Position numbers and translations under genes: made by a program
In this document: positions 1 to 9,010 of the stretch, piece by piece
How the letters are laid out: the number at the start of each line of letters is the position of its first letter
How positions within the stretch are numbered: position 1 is the first letter of the stretch
Source of the DNA: Burkholderiales bacterium PBB2
GTDB lineage: Bacteria > Pseudomonadota > Gammaproteobacteria > Burkholderiales > Burkholderiaceae_C
Assembly: GCA_002255955.1 (NCBI GenBank)
Contig: NKIM01000009.1
Span: 1-64,000 of the forward strand
Direction: 5' to 3'
DNA: 64,000 bases
The notes under the pieces: generated by a model
Told to the model about the DNA's origin: nothing
What the model saw: only the letters and a program-made list of their open reading frames with translations
The model's database searches: none

Positions 1-110
1 GGGAGCGAAGTGAGTTATGCGCCAGCCCCGAGGCGCGAGCAGCACAGGGAAGTCGGCCCGGCAGGGCCGACCCCGGAACCATGAGCCTGGCAGCGGCACG
101 GGCTGCAGGG
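1..110 (+). promoter_or_regulatory. Possible 3' part of a cobalamin-type riboswitch, cut by the window edge
   Basis: The stretch contains, in order, a GCACAGGGAAGTCGG block, a strong GGCCC/GGGCC hairpin, and CCCCGGAACCATGAGCCTGGC. This order resembles the 3' half of cobalamin riboswitches (CACTG..GGGAAG, then CCCG..AGCCAGGAGACCTGCC), but the last box is degenerate and the 5' half lies outside or is not recognisable. The next gene on this strand is an AmpG-like permease, not an obvious B12 gene. A covariance-model search would decide it. Confidence 0.3.
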
Positions 111-311
111 CCTCACGAAAAAACCCAAGGGCTGTTTCGTGCCAAAAACCGAATCCACCTCCCGCCCGCGAGGGTTTGTCTGCGCCCACCGCACCCAGCG
201 GCGGTGGCCGGCGGCCAAGATAATGTGCGGCGCGCATTGAACTCGCTGGCCTGGGCCCGAGCTCAGCGCGCCCGTCCCAGCTCCGCTGCCCCTGGATTGC
301 CTGCCGCCCGC
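111..311. other. Leader/intergenic region before the AmpG-like gene
   Basis: No gene is supported here. The only structure seen is a 7-bp inverted repeat, CACGAAA at 114-120 and TTTCGTG at 135-141, with a 14-base loop. It has no T-tract, so it is not a convincing terminator. The long frames over this region are shadows. Confidence 0.4.
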
Positions 312-1613
312 ATGACCGCCCCTCGTCCGCCTGATCTGCCCCGCTCCCGCCAGCCTTGGCTGTGGATCCCCTCGCTGTACTTCGCCCAGGGCCTGCCCTA
401 TGTGGTGGTGATGACGCTGTCCGTGGTCATGTACAAAAACCTGGGCTTCAGCAACACCGACATTGCGCTCTACACCAGCTGGCTCTACCTGCCCTGGGTG
501 ATCAAGCCGCTGTGGTCGCCGCTGGTGGAGCTGCTGGGCACCAAACGGCGCTGGATCGGTGCCATGCAGTTCCTGATCGGCGCGGCCCTGGCCGGTGTGG
601 CCCTGACGATTCCGGGCGAGCGGGCGCTGCAGATGACGCTGGCCCTGTTCTGGCTGATGGCCTTTGCCTCCGCCTCGCACGACATCGCCGCCGATGGCTT
701 TTACATGCTGGCCCTGCCGCAGCGCAGCCAGGCGGCCTTTGTCGGCGTGCGTTCCACGTTTTACCGCCTGGCCAATATCGGCGGCCAGGGCGGCCTGGTC
801 TATCTGGCCGGTGAGCTGCAGGAGCGCACGGGCAGCATGGTCACGGCCTGGTCCTGGGTGTTCGGGGTGATCACCGCCTTGTTCGGCCTGCTGGCCCTGT
901 GGCACAGCCTGTTCAGCCTGCCCCGACCGGCCAGCGACCGGCCCTCGGGTGTGCAGCCCGCCCAGCTGCTGCCCGAGTTTGTGCGCGTGTTTGCGCTGTT
1001 CTTCCAGAAGCCCGGCATCGCCGTCATCCTGGGCTTCCTGCTGCTCTACCGCTTCCCCGAGGCCCAGCTGCTCAAGCTGGCCACGCCCTTTCTGCTGGAC
1101 CCACCCACAGCCGGCGGCCTGGGCCTGAGCACCAAGCAGGTCGGCATCGCCTACGGCACCGTGGGCCTGACGGCCCTGACCCTGGGCGGACTGGTCGGTG
1201 GCTGGGTGATCTCGCGCGTGGGCCTGAAGCGCGCGCTCTGGCCGCTGGTGCTGGCCATGCATGTGCCCAATATCGCCTTCCTGGCCATGGCGCTGTGGAT
1301 GCCCGCCAATCTGTGGCTGATCAGCGGTGCCCTGGCCGTGGAACAGTTTGGTTATGGCCTGGGCTTCACCGCCTACCTGATGTACATGATTCTGGTGGCC
1401 GAGGGCGAGCACAAGACCGCGCACTACGCCATCTGCACCGGCTTCATGGCCCTGGGCATGATGCTGCCCGGCATGTGGAGCGGCTGGCTGCAGGATCAGC
1501 TCGGCTACACCGCCTTCTTTGTCTGGGTGCTGGTCGCCACCCTGCCCTCTTTTGCCATGGCCGCCCTGCTCAAGATACCGGCTGATTTCGGCCGCAAGGC
1601 GGAGGCCCCGTGA
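312..1613 (+). CDS. AmpG-like MFS permease (muropeptide-type transporter)
   Basis: A 433-residue inner-membrane MFS protein with about 12 hydrophobic segments. It starts with WLWIPSLYFAQGLPY and continues with a YTSWLYLPWVIKPLWSPLVE stretch and SHDIAADGFYML, typical of the AmpG/acetyl-CoA-transporter-like branch that imports anhydro-muropeptides for wall recycling. The frame is open further upstream, but ATG 312 gives the usual N-terminus, directly before the first membrane segment. Its stop overlaps the start of the next gene (GTGA), and that gene is a GHL10 glycosidase, which supports a recycling role. The substrate is inferred, not proven. Confidence 0.8.
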   Translation: MTAPRPPDLPRSRQPWLWIPSLYFAQGLPYVVVMTLSVVMYKNLGFSNTDIALYTSWLYLPWVIKPLWSPLVELLGTKRRWIGAMQFLIGAALAGVALTIPGERALQMTLALFWLMAFASASHDIAADGFYMLALPQRSQAAFVGVRSTFYRLANIGGQGGLVYLAGELQERTGSMVTAWSWVFGVITALFGLLALWHSLFSLPRPASDRPSGVQPAQLLPEFVRVFALFFQKPGIAVILGFLLLYRFPEAQLLKLATPFLLDPPTAGGLGLSTKQVGIAYGTVGLTALTLGGLVGGWVISRVGLKRALWPLVLAMHVPNIAFLAMALWMPANLWLISGALAVEQFGYGLGFTAYLMYMILVAEGEHKTAHYAICTGFMALGMMLPGMWSGWLQDQLGYTAFFVWVLVATLPSFAMAALLKIPADFGRKAEAP

Positions 1614-3214
1614 AGCGCCGCCAGCTTCTGGCCTGCGGGCTGTCTCCCGTGATCGGCACGGGCCTGGGCTTGGCCGGCTGCGCCGAGGCCCCGCTGCGCC
1701 TGCCGCCCCTGCCCGGTGAGCTGCGCCTGGAGCCCGCGCCCGAGTTGCTGGCGCAGGCGCCGCTGCCGCTGCGCGAGTTCCGCGCCGTTTGGGTGGCCAC
1801 GGTGGCCAATATCGACTGGCCCAGCCGCAAGGGCTTGAGCAGCGCCCAGCAGCAGGCGGAAGCCATCGCCCTGCTGGACCTGGCCGTGCAGCTGCAGCTC
1901 AATGCCGTCATCCTGCAGGTGCGGCCCAGCGCCGATGCCTTGTTCGATTCGCCCCTGGAGCCCTGGAGCGAGTACCTCAGCGGCAGCCAGGGCCAAGCGC
2001 CCGAGCCCTTCTACGACCCGCTGGCTTTCTGGATCGATCAGGCCCACCAGCGCGGCCTGGAGCTGCACGCCTGGCTCAACCCCTTCCGCGCCCGCCAGAG
2101 CCAGGCCAGCAGCGCCGCCGCCGCCCAACACCTGAGCCGCAGCCAGCCGCAATGGGTGCGGCGCTATGGCGACCAGCTCTGGATCGACCCCGGTGAGCCC
2201 GCCGCCGCCGACCACACCCTGGCCGTGGTCGAGGACCTGCTGCGCCGCTACGAGATCGACGGCCTGCACCTGGACGATTACTTCTACCCCTACCCGGTCA
2301 ACGACACGGCCGGGCGCGAGCTCGATTTCCCAGACGAACCCAGCTGGACCCGCTACCGCGAGGCCGGCGGCACGCTGAACCGGGCCGACTGGCGGCGCCA
2401 GAACGTGGACCAGCTGGTGCAGCGCCTACAGCAGGCGGTGCGTCGGGTTCGCCCCGAGGCGCGCTTCGGCATCAGCCCCTTCGGCATCGGCAAGCCGGCG
2501 CTGCGCCCTGAGGGCATTGCCGGTTTCAGCCAGTACGACAAGCTGTATGCCGATGTGGAACGCTGGCTGGCCGAGGGCTGGGTGGACTATCTGGTGCCCC
2601 AGCTCTACTGGCCGATCGCGCAAAAGGCCCAGGCTTTCGGCCCCTTGCTGGACTACTGGCATGGCCAGAACCCGCTGGGCCGCCACATCTGGCCGGGCCT
2701 GTTCAGCAGCAAGGTGACCGACAAGGCCGACAGCTGGCCGGTGGACGAGCTGCTGCAGCAGATCGCCCTGCTGCGCGAGCGCCGGCCCGGCAGCGGCCAC
2801 GCCCACTTCAGCATGGTGGCCCTGGCGCAGAACCGGCGCGGCCTGGCCGATGCGCTGCGCCAGCAGGCCTACAGCCAACCCGCCCTGGTGCCGGCCACGC
2901 CCTGGCTGGCCGGGGCTGCAGCGCCCGACTTTCACGCCCCGGACTGGCGCTGCCATCGCGACGTCCAAAACAACGGTGAGGCACAGCTGATCCTGCGCCT
3001 GCAGCCCGGCACCAGGCATGCCGGCAGCTGGCGCTACTGGGTGCAGATCCGCCATGCCCGCGAGGGCTGGCGCAGCCGCCTGATGGGCAGCCAGGCCGAT
3101 GGCAGCGCCGAGCTGCGCCTGCCGGCCACCGGCGTCGAGGGCCTGGTGCTGCGCGCCGTCAACCGGCTCGGGCAGCTGGGCCCTGCTCAGGCCTTGCGCG
3201 TGCCCGGCGGCTGA
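1610..3214 (+). CDS. GHL10-family glycoside hydrolase lipoprotein (DigH/YngK-like)
   Basis: A 534-residue protein with a lipoprotein signal (lipobox LAGC near residue 24) followed by a GHL10 (former DUF187) TIM barrel. Typical family landmarks are FRAVWVATVANIDWP, AVILQVRPSADALF, HAWLNPFRAR, DGLHLDDYFYPYP and RFGISPFGIGK. Members such as E. coli DigH hydrolyse peptide-free (denuded) peptidoglycan glycans. It would act in the outer membrane or periplasm. The GTG start overlaps the stop of the AmpG-like permease, so the two are probably translationally coupled: glycan is trimmed here and imported by the permease. A C-terminal extension after the barrel (about residues 430-534) looks like a small beta domain. 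Confidence 0.8.
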   Translation: MKRRQLLACGLSPVIGTGLGLAGCAEAPLRLPPLPGELRLEPAPELLAQAPLPLREFRAVWVATVANIDWPSRKGLSSAQQQAEAIALLDLAVQLQLNAVILQVRPSADALFDSPLEPWSEYLSGSQGQAPEPFYDPLAFWIDQAHQRGLELHAWLNPFRARQSQASSAAAAQHLSRSQPQWVRRYGDQLWIDPGEPAAADHTLAVVEDLLRRYEIDGLHLDDYFYPYPVNDTAGRELDFPDEPSWTRYREAGGTLNRADWRRQNVDQLVQRLQQAVRRVRPEARFGISPFGIGKPALRPEGIAGFSQYDKLYADVERWLAEGWVDYLVPQLYWPIAQKAQAFGPLLDYWHGQNPLGRHIWPGLFSSKVTDKADSWPVDELLQQIALLRERRPGSGHAHFSMVALAQNRRGLADALRQQAYSQPALVPATPWLAGAAAPDFHAPDWRCHRDVQNNGEAQLILRLQPGTRHAGSWRYWVQIRHAREGWRSRLMGSQADGSAELRLPATGVEGLVLRAVNRLGQLGPAQALRVPGG

Positions 3215-5514
3215 TCGAGGGCACCGCGGGCGCCGCCGGGGCCGTCCATCTCGGCCAGGCTGGCAAACTGGCTCAGCGGCAGCGGCAAGGTCTCGGCCTC
3301 GGCGTGGTTGGGTGCCACGCGCGGCAGCAGCAGCTCGAAACAGCTGCCCGTGCCGGCCTCGCTGTGCAGATGGATCTCGCCACACAGCACATTGCTGACC
3401 AGGTTGTGGCTGATGTTCAGGCCCAGGCCGCTGCCGCCACGGCCCATGCGGGTGGTGAAGAAGGGGTCGAAGACGCGCGGCTGGATCTCGGCCGCGATGC
3501 CGCAGCCGTCGTCACGGATGCGCAGGCGCACATGCTCGGCGTCGGGGCAGTCCGCCTGGATCTCCAGCCGCCCCTGCTCGCGCCCCTCGAAGCCATGGAT
3601 GGCTGCGTTCTGGATCAGATTGCTCAGCACCTGGCCCAGCGCACCGGGATAACTGTCCATCTCCAGGCCCGCCGGGATGTCGACCTGGATGTCCAGCGGC
3701 AGGCGCTTGAGCGTAGGTTGCAACGTCATCAGGATGTCGCGCACCAGCTGATCGAGCGCAAACACGCGGCGCTGGGCGCTGCTGCCATCGACCGCCACCT
3801 GCTTGAAGTTCTGCAGCAGCTCGCTGGCCCGCTCCAGATTGCCTTGCAGGATCTGGCTGCCGCTGCCCAGGCGCTGCAAGAACTTGCTCAGCTGCGAACG
3901 GCGCAAGCCTTGCTCGACATCGCGGGCCATCTGCTCGGCATCGGCGGCCAGGGTGCTGGCGGCCAGGCGGGCATTGCCGATGGGCGTGCCCAGCTCGTGG
4001 GCCACGCCGGCGACCATGCGGCCCAGGCTGGCCAGGCGCTCGGCGCGCAGCAGGCTGCTCTGGGTCTTGCCCAAATCGTCCAGCGCCAGCACCAGCTCGG
4101 CATTGCTGGCGTGCAGCTCGGCGGTGCGCTCCTGCACCCGGCTCTCCAGCTGATCGCGGGCCTCTTGCAAGGCCTGGGCGTCGCGCTTGAGCCGCGCCTC
4201 GCGCTGCGCCAGCTCCGCGCCCATCTGCGCGAAGCTGCGGCCGAGGTCACCGAGCTCGTCCTCGCGCAGCTCCGCCTCGCCGTGCGCGATCTCAAACCGC
4301 CCCTCGCTGACCCCCTGCACGGCGCTGCGCAGCTCGGCAATCGGCCGGCTGATCTGGCGCCGCACGATCCAGCCCAGCAGGCTCATCAGCACCAGCAAGG
4401 CCACGGCCCCGACCAGCAGGATGTTCTCGCTGCTGCGCGCCACGCCCGCATCGAGATGGGCGCGGGGATAGACGCTGACGAACAGCCAGTCGGGCCCGGC
4501 AATGCGGGCCACGCCCAGCAGATGGCGGCCATCGGCGCTGAGGCTGACAGCAGCCTGGCCTTCGGCCGGCGGCGCCAGGGCAGCGATTTCATCGAGCAGG
4601 GGATCGCGGATCTGGTCGAGCTTGAGCTTGCCCTGGGCCGCCTCGATGCGCTCGGCAAAACCGGGGTGGGCAATCAGGTGGCCATCGCGGCTGAGGATCA
4701 GGCTGTAGGTGCCAGGCAGGCTGTCGCTGACGGTGCGTTTGAGCAGACTGGCGACCGACACATCCTGCGAGACGCAAGCGATCCAGCGCCCCTCGAAATC
4801 AATCGGCAGTACGGTCGACACCATGTAGATGCGCGCCTTGTCGTCGTAGTAGACCGGGGTCCAGCGATTGCTGCGGCTGGGGTTGCGTTCAGGCGAGGCG
4901 CCGGCCACCGGCGGGTAGTCGAAGTTGTTGGTCTCCGGCGTGGCCTCGGCGCCCCAGTTGACCGAGGGCGAGAACATGATCAGGCCCTGGCCCGGCAGGT
5001 CGAAATAGGCCGAGTAGTAGCGCGCCGTCAGCGGCGGGCCCCATTCGCGCAGCAGATCGAAGGCCACCTGGGTCTGCCACATCAGGCTGTCGTTCAGCTC
5101 GGCCTGCGCGCGCAGGTAGACGCTGGGCAGGCGGCGGTGGTCATCGAGCTCGGGGCGCAGGCGCAGCAGCTGGTCGGGCGAACGGGCAAACCAGCGCCGG
5201 AACTCGCCCTGCCAGCCCAGCGGCCGGGCAGCCGCCAGGCGGCGCAGATACTCGGTGCGCAGCAGCTCGACATTGCGTTCGGCGAGGGCAAAGTCTTCGC
5301 CACTGGCGCGCGCCCGCTCCATGACGGTGCTGCGCAACTCCTCCATGGCCTGGGCCTCGACATCGCGCTGGCTGACATGCTGGACCAGCCAGGTCAGGCC
5401 CAGCATGCTCACGATCAGGGCCAGGCTGAGCCGCCACAGCAAGCCACGGGCCAGGGTCGCATCGACATGCGCCCACGCTTTCGCCCGCTGCCACCCGCCC
5501 GTCCATCGCCCCAT
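3187..5514 (-). CDS. Sensor histidine kinase with periplasmic Cache-like domain
   Basis: A 775-residue membrane kinase. A transmembrane helix near residues 28-46 is followed by a large periplasmic region of Cache type (contains GTYSLILSRDGHLIAHP), a second helix near 363-381, HAMP, a coiled-coil linker, a histidine phospho-acceptor in GVAHELGTPIG near residue 501, and a HATPase_c domain with NLIQNAAIHGF, DDGCGI and GSGLGLNISHNLV. The layout matches NtrB/DctB-like kinases that sense small ligands. No response regulator is adjacent, so it is an orphan here. Its 3' end overlaps the convergent GHL10 gene by 28 bases. Confidence 0.88.
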   Translation of the reverse strand: MGRWTGGWQRAKAWAHVDATLARGLLWRLSLALIVSMLGLTWLVQHVSQRDVEAQAMEELRSTVMERARASGEDFALAERNVELLRTEYLRRLAAARPLGWQGEFRRWFARSPDQLLRLRPELDDHRRLPSVYLRAQAELNDSLMWQTQVAFDLLREWGPPLTARYYSAYFDLPGQGLIMFSPSVNWGAEATPETNNFDYPPVAGASPERNPSRSNRWTPVYYDDKARIYMVSTVLPIDFEGRWIACVSQDVSVASLLKRTVSDSLPGTYSLILSRDGHLIAHPGFAERIEAAQGKLKLDQIRDPLLDEIAALAPPAEGQAAVSLSADGRHLLGVARIAGPDWLFVSVYPRAHLDAGVARSSENILLVGAVALLVLMSLLGWIVRRQISRPIAELRSAVQGVSEGRFEIAHGEAELREDELGDLGRSFAQMGAELAQREARLKRDAQALQEARDQLESRVQERTAELHASNAELVLALDDLGKTQSSLLRAERLASLGRMVAGVAHELGTPIGNARLAASTLAADAEQMARDVEQGLRRSQLSKFLQRLGSGSQILQGNLERASELLQNFKQVAVDGSSAQRRVFALDQLVRDILMTLQPTLKRLPLDIQVDIPAGLEMDSYPGALGQVLSNLIQNAAIHGFEGREQGRLEIQADCPDAEHVRLRIRDDGCGIAAEIQPRVFDPFFTTRMGRGGSGLGLNISHNLVSNVLCGEIHLHSEAGTGSCFELLLPRVAPNHAEAETLPLPLSQFASLAEMDGPGGARGALDQPPGTRKA

Positions 5515-5594
5515 CCGCCATCACCTGCTTCAAGTGGAGGAGGCTGGATCATGCCGCAAGCGCGGCGCCCTGGCGGTGGCGAAATCCCTCGCTT

Positions 5595-6707
5595 TCAGCC
5601 CAGCCAGTGCAGCCAATGGCCGTGGGCGTGGGACCATGCCAGGGCGCGCTGTGCCCGCCGGCCGTCAGCGGCCATGGCTTGCAGGGTCCAGAGCGTGGCG
5701 CTCTCGGCCGATTCGCCATCGGGCGCCGGCGGCAGATCGAGGCCGGCGGGGCGCAGATCGGCGGTTTCGGCACTGAGCCAGAGCAGGCCGTGCCGGCGCA
5801 TCAAGCCTTCCACCTCAGCCCGGTGGGCGGCCAGGCTGGGTGTATCGAAATAGGCCAGCACCCAGCTGTTGAACAGCACTGGCTGCACGCCGGCCGGCAG
5901 CGCCTCCAGCCAAACGGCCAGGCTCCGCAGGCCCTGCTCGACCCGCTGCACCGGGTGGCGGGCAGCTTGCGCCTGCGCCAGAGCCTGGTCCAGACGGCGC
6001 GCCCGGGCGCGGTCGTGCGGCCAGAGGCAGGCACGCAGCCAGCGCACCGCGTCCTCGTCCTGCACATCGACCGGCGCCAGATCCACCCCCAGCCGGGCCT
6101 GCAAGCGCCAGGGCGTGCGCGGCGGCTCGGCAGCGCTGCGCCACTGGCAGGCCACGGTGGGCCGCTCCGGCCCCGCCGGGGCGCCCAGCTGGAACTGGCC
6201 GTAGTCATAACGGTAAGCATCAACGCCCAGATTGAGCCCGGCGCTGCAGCCGAAATCGAACAGGGCCAGATCCTGCCGGCCGGTCTGGGCGGCGATGGCG
6301 CTGAGCGCCGGCCAGAGCACGGCGCAGCGGCCGATCTCGTTGGTCTGGGTGCTGCGCAGGCGCAGGTGCTCGAGCAGGCGCGGCCGCTCGGCGCGCACAA
6401 AGCGGTGCAGGCTGTCCGCCAGCGCCGCATCGGGCGCGCGCTCGCCGCCCACGCTGGGGTAGTAAGCCGCCAAGTCATGCGGCACGCCGGCCAGCACCCG
6501 CTCGTGCAAGGCCGCCAACAGCAAATTGGGCCGGGCCTGCTTCGGAACCCGCACATGGGCCATCAAGGCTAGCAGCTCGGGCGAATCAGCCACGATCTGG
6601 CACAGGGCTACGTAGAGCGGCTCGTTCGGGCATTCCTGCACCGCGAACTGGCGGTACTGCCGGGCCCAGCGCTGCAGATCGGTGGAAGGGGTCAGGTCGT
6701 CATCCAT
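5595..6707 (-). CDS. DUF2332 family protein
   Basis: A 370-residue soluble protein of the DUF2332 family (function unknown). It has the family's N-terminal part (RQYRQFAVQECPNEPLYVAL), a central IGRCAVLWPALS segment, then FDFGCSAGLNLGVDAYRYDYG, which resembles a Rossmann-like SAM-binding loop. A methyltransferase-like fold is therefore possible but unproven. It is divergently transcribed from a Crp/Fnr regulator, with a perfect palindrome in between that may regulate it. Confidence 0.75.
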   Translation of the reverse strand: MDDDLTPSTDLQRWARQYRQFAVQECPNEPLYVALCQIVADSPELLALMAHVRVPKQARPNLLLAALHERVLAGVPHDLAAYYPSVGGERAPDAALADSLHRFVRAERPRLLEHLRLRSTQTNEIGRCAVLWPALSAIAAQTGRQDLALFDFGCSAGLNLGVDAYRYDYGQFQLGAPAGPERPTVACQWRSAAEPPRTPWRLQARLGVDLAPVDVQDEDAVRWLRACLWPHDRARARRLDQALAQAQAARHPVQRVEQGLRSLAVWLEALPAGVQPVLFNSWVLAYFDTPSLAAHRAEVEGLMRRHGLLWLSAETADLRPAGLDLPPAPDGESAESATLWTLQAMAADGRRAQRALAWSHAHGHWLHWLG

Positions 6708-6739
6708 GCGCCCAGCTTACGAGGCCGAGGCCCGGCACA

Positions 6740-6757
6740 ATGTCGGGCACCCGACAT
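6740..6757. promoter_or_regulatory. Perfect palindrome, likely Crp/Fnr operator
   Basis: ATGTCGGG-CA-CCCGACAT is an inverted repeat with 8-bp arms, in the short region between the divergent DUF2332 and Crp/Fnr genes. Position and symmetry fit an autoregulatory operator. If so, the Crp/Fnr gene starts downstream at 6788 rather than at the ATG inside the palindrome. The regulatory role is inferred. Confidence 0.5.
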
Positions 6758-6787
6758 TCGAGCAAGCACGCGTCTTTTGCCTTCACC

Positions 6788-7492
6788 ATGGACCGTCCGC
6801 CCCCAGCCACCAGCGCCAACGCCAACGCCGCCTTGCGCGCCCTGATGTGCGCCAACTTCCCCGAGCTGGACGGCGCACAAATGCCGGCCGAGGCCCTGCT
6901 GCAAGGCAGCGTCAGCCTGCGCCGCCTGGCCCGCGGCCGCACCTTGTTCGCTCAAGGGCAGCCGGCCTTGGCCTTCTACGGCCTGGTGACGGGCGAGATC
7001 GAGGCGCGCTTCACCGGCCTGGACGGCACGGTCTCGGTGCTGGAGCATGTGCAGGCGCCGCGCTTGTTCGGCCTGGCGGCCTTTGCGGCCGGCCAGGCTG
7101 CCAGCTATGAAACCCTGGCGACGCAGAGCAGCCAGGTGCTGGTGATCGGCTCGGCGGCTTACACCTTGCTGATGGACCGCTGGCCCGGCTTTGCGCGCGC
7201 CCTGATGGCCGAGTTTGCGCGCCGCTACGACGGCACGCTGCGCCTGCTCGAGGCCTCACGCCACCGCAGCGCGCCCGAGCGCTTTGCCCTGGCCCTGGCC
7301 CAGCTGCGCCGCGACCGCGCCGCCGGCCCGCCCGATGCCCAGGGCTGGCAGACCTTGCGCGCCACCCAGGCCGAGCTGGCCGCCGTGGCCAACCTCTCGC
7401 GCCAGACCATCAACCAACTGCTGCAGCAAGCACAAGCCGAAGGCCGGCTGCGCTGCAGCTATGGCCAGCTGCATCTCCGCATCGTGAGCTAG
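6788..7492 (+). CDS. Crp/Fnr family transcriptional regulator
   Basis: A 234-residue regulator. The cNMP-binding beta barrel (ARGRTLFAQGQPALAFYGLV, then EHVQAPRLFGLAAF) precedes a dimer helix and a C-terminal winged helix (TQAELAAVANLSRQTINQLL recognition region). No Fnr-type N-terminal cysteine cluster is seen, so it probably does not bind an Fe-S cluster. An in-frame ATG at 6740 lies within an 18-bp palindrome, which makes it more likely operator than coding; ATG 6788 is therefore preferred. Its 3' end overlaps the convergent hydroxylase gene by 4 bases. Confidence 0.85.
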   Translation: MDRPPPATSANANAALRALMCANFPELDGAQMPAEALLQGSVSLRRLARGRTLFAQGQPALAFYGLVTGEIEARFTGLDGTVSVLEHVQAPRLFGLAAFAAGQAASYETLATQSSQVLVIGSAAYTLLMDRWPGFARALMAEFARRYDGTLRLLEASRHRSAPERFALALAQLRRDRAAGPPDAQGWQTLRATQAELAAVANLSRQTINQLLQQAQAEGRLRCSYGQLHLRIVS

Positions 7493-8343
7493 CTTCGACA
7501 GCAGGCCGGCAGCCAGGTCGGCGGCGCCGTGCCGGCAAACAGACCCAGGCGCGCCGGCGCTTGGCCCGGCCGGTGTACAAAGCTGCCCAAAAGCTGGTCC
7601 CACAAGGGAATGGCCGTGCCGTAGTTGTGCGCCTCGGCCTCGACCACGCTGTGGTGCCAGCGGTGCAGCTCGGCGCTGCCGATCAGCCAGTTCAGCGGCC
7701 CCAGGCTGCCGCGCAGATTGGCATGCACGGCCAGGCCCTGAACCTGCAAAAACAGCGCCGCCCACAGCATCACCTCGGCGCTGAAGCCCAGCAGCAGCCA
7801 GGGCAGCAGGCGCGCCGCCTGGTTCCACGCCACATTGAGCGGATGGGCCAGCACGGCATTGGCCGCATTGAGCTTGGTCGGCTGGTGGTGCAAGGCATGA
7901 AAGCGCCACAGCCAGGGGCTGTGATGTGCCCAGCGATGCAGGGCGAAGAGGCCCAGCTCCCCCAGGACAACGGCCAGGGGCAGGGCCAGGCCGGGGTGGA
8001 GATCCGCCGCCAGCCCATGCCCACCCAGGACTGAGCGCAAGGCCAGGCCGCTCAGCAGCAGGCCGGTGAGGCTGTCCACCAGGGCATTGAGGCCGAGAAA
8101 GCCGCCATCACGTGCCAGCTCCGGGCCGCGGGCCTGCCAGTCCTTGCGCAGCGGCCACAGCCGCTCAGCCAGCATCAAAAAAGCCAGGGAAGCCAGCCCC
8201 AGCAGGGCCAGCACCTGCTCCGGCGGCCAGGCGCGCAAGGCCCAGGCCGCTGGCGGCAGGGCGGCCAGCAAGAGCAGATGCGGCCAGTTCACGGTGTGCA
8301 AGCGGCGCGGCACGCTGGTGCCTGTTTTCAGATCGGTGTTCAT
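7489..8343 (-). CDS. Sterol desaturase / fatty acid hydroxylase family protein
   Basis: A 284-residue integral membrane di-iron enzyme. The histidine clusters HRWAHH, HALHH and LHRWHHSVVEAEAHN are the metal ligands of the fatty acid hydroxylase superfamily. Four to five hydrophobic segments surround them. Members hydroxylate or desaturate lipids; the substrate here is unknown. An alternative start at 8376 has a GAGG seven bases upstream and would add 11 residues (MGRRAAPACTP). The shorter start was chosen because the extension is not typical and would leave only 16 bases to the divergent regulator gene. Confidence 0.82.
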   Translation of the reverse strand: MNTDLKTGTSVPRRLHTVNWPHLLLLAALPPAAWALRAWPPEQVLALLGLASLAFLMLAERLWPLRKDWQARGPELARDGGFLGLNALVDSLTGLLLSGLALRSVLGGHGLAADLHPGLALPLAVVLGELGLFALHRWAHHSPWLWRFHALHHQPTKLNAANAVLAHPLNVAWNQAARLLPWLLLGFSAEVMLWAALFLQVQGLAVHANLRGSLGPLNWLIGSAELHRWHHSVVEAEAHNYGTAIPLWDQLLGSFVHRPGQAPARLGLFAGTAPPTWLPACCRS

Positions 8344-8392
8344 GGGAGTGCATGCTGGGGCCGCCCGGCGCCCCATGCATTAACCTCGGTTC

Positions 8393-9010
8393 ATGTCACG
8401 CTCCGAGATCGCCGAAAGCCCCGCCCCCTGCCCGATTTGCGGCGAGGCCTTGCTGGCCCAGCTGCAGCAATCGCCCGCACGCCTGGCTCGCTGGGCGGCG
8501 CTGCCGCGGCTGCCGCTGAAGCGGGGTCAGGTCTTGCTGCGTGCCGGCGACACACCGGCGGCACTCTGGTGGGTGGAGCTGGGTCTGCTGCGCGCCAGCC
8601 TGCTGGACGCGAGCGGCCGCGAGCGCAATCTGGCGTTTTACCCGGAGCAGCAATGGCTGGGGCTGCCGGGCGCGCCACAAGCCAGCGCAGTCACCCTGGA
8701 GGCGCTGGAGCCCAGCCGGGTCTGCGTCCTGCCCTATGCCGAGCTGCAGCGCTGGCAGGCCGAGGAGCCGACCCTGGCCGAGCTGCTCTGGCAGGGTTTG
8801 AACGCCCAGCTGCAAGGCCAGCTGCGGCGGGAACAGCAATGGCTGATGCTGGACGCAGGCCAGCGCTATCTGCGCTTTCTGGCCGAGCAGCCCGCGCTGG
8901 CCCGGCGCCTCAAGCAGCGCCAGCTGGCCAGCCATCTGGGCATCACCGATGTGGCCTTGTCACGCATCCGGCGGCGCCTGCGCGAGCAGGCCGAGGGGCT
9001 CAAGCCTTGA
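8393..9010 (+). CDS. Crp/Fnr family transcriptional regulator, second copy
   Basis: A 205-residue regulator with a cyclic-nucleotide-binding-like barrel (LKRGQVLLRAGDTPAALWWV) and a C-terminal helix-turn-helix (RQLASHLGITDVALSRIRRR). The N-terminus carries a CPIC motif but no four-cysteine cluster. It is only distantly similar to the first Crp/Fnr protein. It is divergent from the hydroxylase gene with almost no intergenic space, so it may control that gene. The last 11 bases overlap the convergent glutathione peroxidase gene. Confidence 0.85.
   Translation: MSRSEIAESPAPCPICGEALLAQLQQSPARLARWAALPRLPLKRGQVLLRAGDTPAALWWVELGLLRASLLDASGRERNLAFYPEQQWLGLPGAPQASAVTLEALEPSRVCVLPYAELQRWQAEEPTLAELLWQGLNAQLQGQLRREQQWLMLDAGQRYLRFLAEQPALARRLKQRQLASHLGITDVALSRIRRRLREQAEGLKP

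Noticed and set aside
3304-5853. 849-codon plus-strand frame opposite the histidine kinase
   Set aside because: No recognisable domain and low-complexity Ala/Gln/His composition; the minus-strand kinase has all motifs.
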